A stretch of 10,661 bases of DNA from an uncultured euryarchaeote (lineage in GTDB: Archaea; Thermoplasmatota; Poseidoniia; Poseidoniales; Poseidoniaceae). A program made the translations under genes and the position numbers. Shown here one piece after another: positions 1 through 6,700 of the stretch; position 1 is the stretch's first letter; the number at the start of each line of letters is the position of its first letter. The notes under the pieces are model-generated. The model had not been told where the DNA came from, searched no databases, and saw only the letters and a program-made list of their open reading frames with translations. The stretch is taken from contig CALGEM010000199.1 in assembly GCA_937881505.1 (NCBI GenBank), positions 1-10,661 on the forward strand. Reading direction: 5' to 3'.

Positions 1-1106
1 AGGGTCAAGCCCGCTGGAATGGCAACCGGCCATGCCGAGTTCAGCGCCAACGGTCGGGCGTTGCTGGCTGCCCGTTGAACGGCCAACCAACAGCCGATGA
101 GCATGAACATCCATGCTATGTAGGTCATGACTTCGGTCGCAGCGGCATCGTCCCTCAGCACCATGAGTCGGCCGAAAACATCGGTGGGCGGCGTGCTGTT
201 ATCGGAGGTCACGAAGGTGTGAACCGACGAGGCCCAGACGCCGCCTGCGCGGGTGACCGTGGTGGCGAACAACGCCAAAACACCGGTGGCGAGTCCACCT
301 CCAATCCAGACCTCGGGGCGCACCTTGCCCGGCCGTGTGCGAAGATGTACGATCATCACCAGCGCCAGCCACGGCAGGAAGGAACCAGTCTCTACAGGGT
401 CCCAAGCCCAGTAGCCGCCCCAGTCAAGAATCAAGTAGGCCCACAGGCCGCCCAAGCCGATGCCCAACGTGGCCATCAAGAGCCCAGGACGAGCGAGGTG
501 GAGCATGCGAGGCCCCAGCTCTTCGGTCTCGTTCGTGTAGGCTGCTGAGAGGGCGATGGCCGTCAAATGAAGGCAGAGGGCGTAGGTCAGGAAAATCAGT
601 GGTGGGTGGATGACCATCAGGTCGGTTTGGAGAAGCGGGTTGAGCCCTGCCCCGATGAAGAACGCCGGCGTTGCCTTGAACGGGTCCAACGAGAAGGCGA
701 TAAGCAACAACGTGAGGCTCATGAGATGCATGAATCGGAGACGCCAGTCGTGGGCGACGCCATTTGCTTCCCCCGGGAGGGGTTTACGCCACAACCAGGC
801 CACCAGTGCCATCCATCCCAACCACATCAAGAGCGGACCTTCTCGGGCCGCCCACGTCGCTGCGAATCGGTATTTGAACGGTAAGTCTTCGCCACCGAAC
901 GCCGCCACGTGCAAGATGGAGGTGTCGTTGACCAGAAAGCGACCAGCGAGGCTGACAAAAGGAGCGACCATCGCAAGGTGCAACGCCATCGAAAGCGGGG
1001 CGTTCTCTTCATGCAGTCGAGGTTTTGCCAACAACCAGCACGTGGCAGCGAGGGCCAACCACATTGTGAGCCCCCACATGGTGCTTGGGTGAGGGGCGAC
1101 CCTCAT
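1..1106 (-). CDS. ccmF: Cytochrome c haem lyase CcmF, N-terminal part (runs off left edge)
   Basis: CcmF is a polytopic membrane protein that takes haem from CcmE and attaches it to CXXCH motifs of apocytochrome c outside the membrane. The minus frame is open from an ATG at 1106 (in-frame stop at 1116-1118 just upstream) to the window edge, giving 368 codons of a family usually about 600-650 residues long; the C-terminus is outside. Hydrophobic segments alternate with family motifs: KYRFAATW (about 78-85), GLNPLLQ...IHPP (154-169), the tryptophan-rich haem-handling motif WGGYWAWDPVE (229-239), MIVH (251-254) and VHTF (295-298). H167, H254 and H296 sit where E. coli CcmF has three of its four haem-coordinating histidines (from memory 173, 261 and 303); the fourth would lie beyond the edge. 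It starts 34 bp after the stop of the upstream reductase, so co-transcription is likely. No strong ribosome binding site is seen. Confidence 0.93.
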   Translation of the reverse strand, partial: MRVAPHPSTMWGLTMWLALAATCWLLAKPRLHEENAPLSMALHLAMVAPFVSLAGRFLVNDTSILHVAAFGGEDLPFKYRFAATWAAREGPLLMWLGWMALVAWLWRKPLPGEANGVAHDWRLRFMHLMSLTLLLIAFSLDPFKATPAFFIGAGLNPLLQTDLMVIHPPLIFLTYALCLHLTAIALSAAYTNETEELGPRMLHLARPGLLMATLGIGLGGLWAYLILDWGGYWAWDPVETGSFLPWLALVMIVHLRTRPGKVRPEVWIGGGLATGVLALFATTVTRAGGVWASSVHTFVTSDNSTPPTDVFGRLMVLRDDAAATEVMTYIAWMFMLIGCWLAVQRAASNARPLALNSAWPVAIPAGLT

Positions 1107-1140
1107 GGCCTTTGCTCATTTTCCGTGGTCCTCTGTGGCG

Positions 1141-2361
1141 CTACCAGCCAAAGAATTTCGCACGGGAATAACCGAAAGAAAGCAGGACGGAAATCACACG
1201 CTTGGTCAGCAATAACGGTCGACGCACGAGGATTTTGAGGCCGATGAAGGCCTTGTCAAGCGGGCTCATGTTGCCCAATTCGTTGGGCAAACACCGAGCC
1301 ATGGCCGACATCTCCTCATCCGTGAGCTCGTAGAGCGCAGTTTTTCCTTTCAGAATCTTGTGATATGGGGGGAATCGTTTCTTCCAGGCTCGCTCGTACG
1401 CCATGAGTCGTTGCGCCGACAAGTCGTTTTCTTTCAGCGCCGCAGCCACCGTTTGAGCCGCTTCTCGTCCAGACCACAAAGCCAAGTGCGTTCCACCTTC
1501 AAACAGCGGTGAGGTAAATCCTGCAGCGTCGCCCACCAGCATCACACCATCTCCGACTGTGGTTGTCCGAGGGCCCGAAATGGGGATGGTGCCGCCGAAC
1601 GGCCGGATCTTGATGCCCTCCGCTCGCCAAGGCGGGTTGACCGTGGGTTTGCCATTGAGGTAGGTGTCTTCGATAAAGGATTCAAGGTACTTAATCGCGC
1701 CTTTTTTGTCAGTGGTGACAAGGCCAACATTGGCTCTGCCTCCTTCTTTTGGAATCATCCACACGTAGCCGTGTGGTGAGTATTTGGGCCAGAGGTAGAA
1801 ATCAAGGTAGCCGTCGTTGGGAACGTCCAACATCTCGTATTGGAAGCCCGCAATGACCTCAACTTCACCGCCCATGTCCAGGTATTTCGCCGCAGCGCCC
1901 GAGACGCCCGAGGCGTCAATCACCGCTCGGCACTCCAGCGGGAATTCGTCGCCTCTACCCGTCAATTTCCAATTGGAAAATTGATTTTCTGAATTGTAAA
2001 CTCGTTCCATGCCGGTGACGCGATGATGAAGCAGGAGTTCTGCCCCTTTTGCAACCGCTTCATCGGCCAACCAGCGCTCAAACAGGTGCTTCTCGAGCAC
2101 ATAGCCCTCCTCGGTCAGCAGCTTCTCCGTACCGTCGGGGAAGATGACACGAATGCCCTTGACGTCGAGGGCTTTGACATGGTCAGGGAGTTCAAGGTCC
2201 AAGTTCTGAACAGCGAGCTCAGAAAGGCACTCTCCACAGTGAACCGGCGTACCGATTTCAGGGTCCGCTTCGAGGATGAGGGTGGAAAGGCCTGCTCGTG
2301 CAGCATGAAGGGCGGCCGAACCGCCTCCAGGCCCCGCTCCGATGACCACGACGTCGTGCAT
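1141..2361 (-). CDS. Geranylgeranyl-reductase-family FAD oxidoreductase
   Basis: A 406-residue flavoprotein of the geranylgeranyl reductase family, whose members saturate prenyl chains of archaeal ether lipids, menaquinone or chlorophyll. It opens with the Rossmann FAD motif VVVIGAGPGGGSAA (4-17). Then come the family cysteine motif PVHCGECLS (39-47), the motif GYVWMIPK followed by NVGL in the middle, and the second FAD motif VGDAAGFTSPLFEGG. I chose the ATG at 2361 because it directly precedes the FAD fold and has a purine-rich AAGGGGGG 5 nt upstream. An ATG at 2463 would add 34 unconserved residues and run into the divergent gene. Its neighbours UbiD, UbiA and CcmF suggest the substrate may be a quinone side chain, but a membrane-lipid substrate is equally possible from sequence. 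Residues 122-131 are encoded by one copy of the AT-rich element. Confidence 0.92.
   Translation of the reverse strand: MHDVVVIGAGPGGGSAALHAARAGLSTLILEADPEIGTPVHCGECLSELAVQNLDLELPDHVKALDVKGIRVIFPDGTEKLLTEEGYVLEKHLFERWLADEAVAKGAELLLHHRVTGMERVYNSENQFSNWKLTGRGDEFPLECRAVIDASGVSGAAAKYLDMGGEVEVIAGFQYEMLDVPNDGYLDFYLWPKYSPHGYVWMIPKEGGRANVGLVTTDKKGAIKYLESFIEDTYLNGKPTVNPPWRAEGIKIRPFGGTIPISGPRTTTVGDGVMLVGDAAGFTSPLFEGGTHLALWSGREAAQTVAAALKENDLSAQRLMAYERAWKKRFPPYHKILKGKTALYELTDEEMSAMARCLPNELGNMSPLDKAFIGLKILVRRPLLLTKRVISVLLSFGYSRAKFFGW
1970..1996 (-). repeat. AT-rich dispersed element, copy 1
   Basis: A 27-bp element in the variable loop of the reductase gene. Read on the minus strand it begins CAATTCAGAAAATC and ends TTTTCCAATTG, matching copy 2 at 23 of 27 positions by hand alignment. 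The right-hand CAATTG is intact; the left block is CAATTC. The plus-strand region 1962-1984 around CCAATTGG is also a near-perfect palindrome. The first base is a third codon position. Confidence 0.7.
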
Positions 2362-2487
2362 GCAAGCCCCCCTTGGCCAAAACGACGGGATGGAAGCCCA
2401 TGAAGGAAACGGTGGGCGAGCATGCCAGCCTTCTGGGGGAATGGCGGTCATACGGAGGTTCAAAGCCGAGAACCCTCAGGGTGGGTT
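2362..2487. promoter_or_regulatory. Divergent start region between the reductase and UbiD genes
   Basis: This stretch must carry the signals for both divergent transcription units. If UbiD starts at 2422, the true gap is only 60 bp; if it starts at the GTG at 2488, the gap is 126 bp. No convincing archaeal TATA box or BRE is visible on either strand. Purine-rich tracts precede both start regions: AAGGGGGG on the minus strand at 2367-2374 and AGGGTGGG on the plus strand just before 2488. The promoter role is inferred from the arrangement alone. Confidence 0.4.
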
Positions 2488-4428
2488 GTGGCTTGGAAGA
2501 CGTTGAGGCGTTGGGTGAAGCATCTCGATGAACGGGATGAGTTGCTTCGCATTGACCGTCCGGTTGACGTGGTTTACGAAGCCGGCGCCATCGCGGACCT
2601 CCTGGTCAAGAACAACGGCCCAGCGGTGTTGTTTGAACAACCTCGGCTGGCCGACGGGACCATCTCCTCCATTCCGCTGCTGATGAACGCCTTTGGTAGT
2701 CACGACCGAACGCTCCGGGCACTCGGCGCCACCCATGAGACGGAAATCGGTGACCGCATGGTGGCGATGATGAAACCCGATATTGGCCTGTACATGCGCA
2801 AACCATGGAAGGGTTTGCCGCTGCTACGAGACGCCCTGGCCATGCCTCCCAAGAAGGTCCGAAAAGGCAAGGGCCAACGTGTTCGTTTGCCCAACGACTT
2901 GACCAAACTCCCCATCCCCAAAACGTGGCCCATGGATGGCGGTCATTTCGTCACCCTGCCGCTCGTGGTCACAAAGGACTCGAGCGGTGAGCATAACCTC
3001 GGCATGTACCGTGCCCAAGTTCACAACGAAACTGAACTCGGTTTGCATTGGCAGATACACAAGCACGGTGCAGAACACGCCGCCAAAGGTGAGCGGATGC
3101 CGGTGGCCGTTTGCATTGGTGGGCCACCTGAACTCATTTTCTCAGCGATTTCACCTCTCCCTGACAATCTATCGGAATACCAATTCGCAGGCATTCTTGG
3201 CCAGAAATCCCTTCCCATCACCAAAGCCCTCACGCAAGACCTCTGGGTCCCTGCAGAGGCAGACATTATCATCGAGGGTTATTGCGACCCTACGGAAACC
3301 AAACTGGAAGGGCCGTTTGGCGACCACTACGGCTTCTATTCCCTGACGGGCCAGTACCCCGTCCTCCATGTAACGGCCATCACCTGCCGAAAGGACGCCA
3401 TTCTTCCCGCCACCATTGTCGGTCTTCCGCCCATGGAGGACGGCTTCTTAGGTGAAGCCATTGGCCGTCAGTTCTCGCCCGTCCTGCAGTTCCAGCATCG
3501 TGACGTCAGAAGCGTACACCTTCCTCTGGAAACAGGCTTCCACAACCTGGCCATCGTCGCCTCCAAACAACGCTATCCTCGCCAAGGTCGGAAGACTGCC
3601 CTCGGCTTGCTCGGCGCCGGTCAAATGATGTTCCTCAAGGTCATCGTGGCCATTGACCCCGACCAGAACCCCAAGGACCTCGAAGCCTTCTTGGATGCGT
3701 TGAATAACAAAGTTGAGATCAGCGAGGACGTGGTCGTTCTACCAGGCATGGTGGCTGACGCCCTTGAAGCAGCCTCGCCCTTTGAGAATGTCCACGATAA
3801 ACTTCTCATCGATGCCACCACGTTGGTCTCTACAGACCCCCGCTCTTCTGACGAGCCACTTGAGGGCTCCTACAATCAACCTACACCTGCATGGCGCCAA
3901 GGCTCCAAACCCTCCGAGCCCTTCACCGGCCTTGAGGCAGTGACTTCCCTCCCCGGTGTACGTCAAGCACGGATGCTTCGAGACAACATGCTGGTGGTCT
4001 CGACATCCATCGAAGGCACACCCAGGCCTCGTACGGGCGAGCACGAAGGGAACGACGAACAAGAAGGAAAGCGAATTGAGCAAATTCTTCAATTGAGAAA
4101 TTCAATTTGGCAATTGGATTCTGAAAAGAATCTGCGCTGGTTATTCATCACAAATGACGACTTGGACATGACGCACACGAAAGCCCGCCGTCGCCTGCTT
4201 TGGCAGTTGACCTCTCGCTTTGACGTGGGCCGTGGATTAACCTTTGATGATGATAAATCCCGACTTTGCTGGGACGCCACTACGCCGATTCCCTCCGAGG
4301 AACACGGCGTGCGCCGCTGGCCCGCGATTACCCTTCACGACGAGGAAACGCTGGCGAAGGTCGCCTCACATCCCGAACTCAGTAAATACGAATGGCCACC
4401 CCACCTTTCCTTTGGGGGCCCCGAGTGA
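2422..4428 (+). CDS. ubiD: UbiD-family prenylated-flavin decarboxylase, long form (possibly MqnL)
   Basis: UbiD enzymes use prenylated FMN to remove an aromatic carboxylate, classically in ubiquinone or menaquinone synthesis. The N-terminus has LRRWVKHLDERDELLRIDRP (28-47). The cofactor region has NLGMYRAQV (192-200) and HWQIHKHGAEH (209-219), and the active-site block is EGPFGDHYG (296-304). At 668 residues it is clearly longer than E. coli UbiD (about 497). After the usual C-terminal domain (about 403-467, ending IDATT) a related unit recurs at about 571-621 (LFITNDDLDM ... WDATTP). Long UbiD proteins occur in futalosine-pathway bacteria such as Helicobacter, as I recall, which favours MqnL. 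The ATG at 2422 is used here; the GTG at 2488 gives an N-terminus closer to the family. It overlaps the UbiA gene by one base (TGATG), implying translational coupling and a shared pathway. Confidence 0.9.
   Translation: MPAFWGNGGHTEVQSREPSGWVVAWKTLRRWVKHLDERDELLRIDRPVDVVYEAGAIADLLVKNNGPAVLFEQPRLADGTISSIPLLMNAFGSHDRTLRALGATHETEIGDRMVAMMKPDIGLYMRKPWKGLPLLRDALAMPPKKVRKGKGQRVRLPNDLTKLPIPKTWPMDGGHFVTLPLVVTKDSSGEHNLGMYRAQVHNETELGLHWQIHKHGAEHAAKGERMPVAVCIGGPPELIFSAISPLPDNLSEYQFAGILGQKSLPITKALTQDLWVPAEADIIIEGYCDPTETKLEGPFGDHYGFYSLTGQYPVLHVTAITCRKDAILPATIVGLPPMEDGFLGEAIGRQFSPVLQFQHRDVRSVHLPLETGFHNLAIVASKQRYPRQGRKTALGLLGAGQMMFLKVIVAIDPDQNPKDLEAFLDALNNKVEISEDVVVLPGMVADALEAASPFENVHDKLLIDATTLVSTDPRSSDEPLEGSYNQPTPAWRQGSKPSEPFTGLEAVTSLPGVRQARMLRDNMLVVSTSIEGTPRPRTGEHEGNDEQEGKRIEQILQLRNSIWQLDSEKNLRWLFITNDDLDMTHTKARRRLLWQLTSRFDVGRGLTFDDDKSRLCWDATTPIPSEEHGVRRWPAITLHDEETLAKVASHPELSKYEWPPHLSFGGPE
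4090..4116 (+). repeat. AT-rich dispersed element, copy 2
   Basis: A 27-bp element inside the UbiD gene with intact CAATTG at both ends, 21 bp apart, and core AGAAATTCAATTTGG. It encodes Q557 to L565, in a loop just before the second C-terminal unit. An extra AATTGAG-AAATTC half-copy lies immediately upstream at 4074-4087. The first base is a first codon position. Confidence 0.75.
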
Positions 4429-5396
4429 TGGATGTCAAGCAAGTCTTGTCCTTCATCAAAATCGAGCACACCTTGTTCTCCCTCCCGTTCGTTTTGATGG
4501 GCTACATGATCGCTCTTCGCCAGTTCAACATCGAGCCTGGAATGGACCTTGTTTGGATTTTGTTTGCCGCTGTCGGGGCCCGAGGGTTGGCCATGGCGCT
4601 CAACCGAATCATCGACCGCGACATCGACGCTGCAAACCCTCGCACGCAAGGGCGCCATCTTGCCTCTGGCAGCATGAGCATGAGAACGGCGTGGACGCTT
4701 GCGGCTGTGTTCCTCATCATGCTCTTGGTGAGTGCCGGTTTGCTCAACAGGGTTGCCTTGATGATGGCCTGGCTGCCCGTGCTCACCTTCGTCATCTATC
4801 CGTACATGAAGCGCTTCACGTGGGGTTGCCACTTCTGGTTGGGGCTTTGTTTGGGGCTCGCTCCTGCCGGTGCCTGGGTCGCCATCGCTGCTGACATTCA
4901 CGGTTGGGCGGCCATCACGGGCATGTTGCCGGGCGGTACCGAATTCCTGTGGGCGCCGACCATCCTGCCCATCTCCATTGGTGTTGCATTGTGGATTGCG
5001 GCGTTCGACATCAATTACGCCCGCATGGACGTGGAGAGCGACCAGGAGCAGGGCATCCATTCCTTCCCGTCGAAATTTGGGGACAAGGCAACAACACGCA
5101 CGACGGTGCAACTTTCGCTGCTCTGGTTCGCATGCTTTGCGATCTCGGATCCTATGGACGGCATTTGGTTCCTTGCAGCCGCGGCGGGTATGGCGCTGGC
5201 CAACATTTACGTGGTGCTACGAATGGACAACTTTGCTGACTTCCAAACGGTTCTGTTCCGGGTGTCCATGCTGACTGGCTGGGCTCTCTTTGGGGCGCTT
5301 CTGATTGGCTATCTTACAGAAATCCCCGATACATGTGAACTCATTCCAATGCCGTCCCCGTTTGTGGAGTTGTGCCAGTCATTCTTCCGAACATAA
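4428..5396 (+). CDS. ubiA: UbiA-family polyprenyltransferase (possibly MqnP)
   Basis: An integral membrane prenyltransferase of 322 residues that would attach a polyprenyl chain to an aromatic ring acid, the step preceding UbiD-type decarboxylation. Both Mg-diphosphate motifs are present: NRIIDRDID (59-67), followed by RTQGRHLASG, and DINYARMDVESD (194-205). Hydrophobic stretches of about 20 residues alternate with short loops, as expected for roughly eight to nine helices. The start at 4428 shares one base with the UbiD stop codon and gives the family-like N-terminus MDVKQVLSFIKIEHTLFSLP. An in-frame ATG 12 codons upstream at 4392 would lie inside UbiD and is not needed. Together with UbiD and the prenyl reductase it points to menaquinone assembly. 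UbiA-type archaeol or haem O synthases are alternatives, but the motifs look closest to the 4-hydroxybenzoate/MqnP branch. Confidence 0.92.
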   Translation: MDVKQVLSFIKIEHTLFSLPFVLMGYMIALRQFNIEPGMDLVWILFAAVGARGLAMALNRIIDRDIDAANPRTQGRHLASGSMSMRTAWTLAAVFLIMLLVSAGLLNRVALMMAWLPVLTFVIYPYMKRFTWGCHFWLGLCLGLAPAGAWVAIAADIHGWAAITGMLPGGTEFLWAPTILPISIGVALWIAAFDINYARMDVESDQEQGIHSFPSKFGDKATTRTTVQLSLLWFACFAISDPMDGIWFLAAAAGMALANIYVVLRMDNFADFQTVLFRVSMLTGWALFGALLIGYLTEIPDTCELIPMPSPFVELCQSFFRT

Positions 5397-5512
5397 GATT
5401 CAGTAAGGTGGCTTAGAGCGTGTCCTTTGCTGGCAACGGCGAGAGGAACATGTTTTGACACCTCATCTGGAGGTTGGTGAAGGTTCTTGAGCCGACTTGA
5501 GAAACATGGGCT
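5397..5512. other. Short intergenic stretch without a gene
   Basis: These 116 bp separate the UbiA gene from the MazG-like gene. I see no open frame of useful length, no T-rich terminator and no clear TATA box. It is the largest gap between same-strand genes here, so a new transcription unit may start in it. Confidence 0.4.
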
Positions 5513-5899
5513 ATGAACCCCATCGTTGCTTCCTTGCTTGAATTCAATCAGGCCTTTGAGATTCCCAAACTCGATGCGCCAGGACTCGGACCGGACGAAC
5601 TCATTGAGCTGCGAATTAAACTGCTGACCGAGGAAGTGCAGGAGTACGCCGAGGCCGCCCGCGCTGGTGATTTGGTGGAAGTCTTGGACGCACTGGCCGA
5701 TATCGGCTACATTCTCGCTGGAACCATCATCAACCACGGTATGCAGGATATTTACGACGACGCATTCAACGAAGTCCATCGGTCAAACATGGCCAAGTTG
5801 GTGGACGGCAAGGTCATTCGCCGAGAGGACGGCAAGGTGCTCAAGCCCGAAGGCTGGCAACCACCCCAACTTGCACAATTCCTTCCCGACGGGTCGTAA
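5513..5899 (+). CDS. MazG-like / phosphoribosyl-ATP pyrophosphohydrolase-like protein
   Basis: A 128-residue all-alpha protein resembling the MazG/PRA-PH nucleotide pyrophosphohydrolase superfamily, which hydrolyses (d)NTPs or phosphoribosyl-ATP to the monophosphate using carboxylate-bound Mg. The metal-binding pattern is visible as EEVQE (40-44) and EVLDALADIGY (56-66, E56, D59 and D63). The C-terminal block NMAKLVDGK (92-100) followed by DGKVLKPEGWQPP (106-118) is typical of a small family annotated as PRA-PH-like domain proteins rather than HisE itself. No his genes are nearby, so histidine synthesis is not supported; a housecleaning nucleotidase is a reasonable guess. The ATG at 5513 is the start of the recognisable domain. 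A second ATG at 5506 is in another frame. The ribosome binding site is weak. Confidence 0.82.
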   Translation: MNPIVASLLEFNQAFEIPKLDAPGLGPDELIELRIKLLTEEVQEYAEAARAGDLVEVLDALADIGYILAGTIINHGMQDIYDDAFNEVHRSNMAKLVDGKVIRREDGKVLKPEGWQPPQLAQFLPDGS

Positions 5900-5943
5900 A
5901 CCCGTTCACATGGTTTCATGAACAATGAAGACCAGCCCTTCCC

Positions 5944-6675
5944 ATGAGCCGTCCCGTAGCCCTTGTGACCGGCGGTGGCCGAGGCATTGGTGCCGCTATT
6001 TCCGACCGCTTGGCCGCTGATGGTTACGACGTCCTCTTGACATACAACCAATCTTCCAAGCCCGCTGAGATGATCGTGGACGCCATTCGTGACCGAGGCG
6101 ATGATGCGCTCGCCGTAAAGGTCGACTGCGCCGACGGTGGCGAGGTGGGCTTGCTCGGTCAGCACCCGTGGATGGAGCGAGGCATCGATGTGCTCGTGCT
6201 CAATCACGGCGTGTACAAGCGTGTTCAAGGACACGCCATGACGCTGGAGGATTTGACAGCGACCATGAAGACCAATTTCGAGGGCGCTGTGGCCGTTTGG
6301 AAAGCGGTTCAACCTCACTTGACGGCGCACGCACGCATGGTTGTGGTGGGCTCTCAACTTGGGACTCGAGGCTCACCGCACGGTGCTGATTACGCAGCCT
6401 CAAAGGCCGCCCTTTCCACTTGGGCGCGGTCTCTGGCTCAGTCCGTGGGCCCTGAAGGCAAGCGCGTCAACATTCTCGCTCCGGGTTATGTTGACACCGA
6501 CATCTTGGCAGGCGACAGCCCAGAGAAGCGTCAACAACGAGAACAAGAAGTCCCACTCCAACGCGTCGGTTCGCCCGAAGATATGGCGGCGACGGTGTCC
6601 TTCCTCGTGGGCCCGGATTCAGCCTACATCACCGGAGCCATCCTCCATGTGAACGGGGGACTTTATCTCCCCTGA
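5944..6675 (+). CDS. Short-chain dehydrogenase/reductase, FabG-like
   Basis: A classical SDR of 243 residues, the usual family length. It has the NAD(P)-binding TGGGRGIG (9-16), DCAD (61-64), N111, S137 in VVVGSQLG, and Y150 and K154 in YAASKAA, so the catalytic Asn-Ser-Tyr-Lys set is complete. The end GAILHVNGGLYL is typical of 3-oxoacyl-ACP reductase-like enzymes. The usual NNAG motif reads NHG (87-89), a variation that leaves the substrate open. Substrate cannot be assigned from sequence, and few archaea make fatty acids by the bacterial route, so a FabG label should be taken as fold similarity. It follows the MazG-like gene by 44 bp and precedes uvrB by about 25 bp, which suggests co-transcription. 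No clear ribosome binding site precedes the ATG. Confidence 0.9.
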   Translation: MSRPVALVTGGGRGIGAAISDRLAADGYDVLLTYNQSSKPAEMIVDAIRDRGDDALAVKVDCADGGEVGLLGQHPWMERGIDVLVLNHGVYKRVQGHAMTLEDLTATMKTNFEGAVAVWKAVQPHLTAHARMVVVGSQLGTRGSPHGADYAASKAALSTWARSLAQSVGPEGKRVNILAPGYVDTDILAGDSPEKRQQREQEVPLQRVGSPEDMAATVSFLVGPDSAYITGAILHVNGGLYLP

Positions 6676-6690
6676 TGCGGGTATGTGCAC

Positions 6691-6697
6691 GGGTGAG
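6691..6697 (+). promoter_or_regulatory. Ribosome binding site that decides the uvrB start
   Basis: GGGTGAG contains GGTGA, the classic archaeal match to the 16S rRNA 3' end, 4 nt before the ATG at 6701. This favours 6701 over the in-frame ATG at 6683, which would place the site within the coding region. Confidence 0.6.
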
Positions 6698-6700
6698 TCC

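Noticed and set aside
75..1092. Plus-strand open frames of 90-160 codons over this region
   Set aside because: They lie antisense to the CcmF frame, which is open throughout and carries clear family motifs. The plus-strand proteins have no recognisable domains and atypical composition.
2023..2403. Plus-strand 126-codon frame
   Set aside because: Antisense to the reductase FAD domain; the protein shows no family features.
4335..5111. Minus-strand 258-codon frame
   Set aside because: Antisense to UbiA; rich in His, Arg and Gln, as typical for the complement of a membrane protein gene, and it overlaps both UbiA active-site motifs.
5918..5947. Nine-codon frame (MNNEDQPFP) whose stop overlaps the SDR start as ATGA
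   Set aside because: A coupled leader peptide is possible, but there is no ribosome binding site and the length is well within chance.
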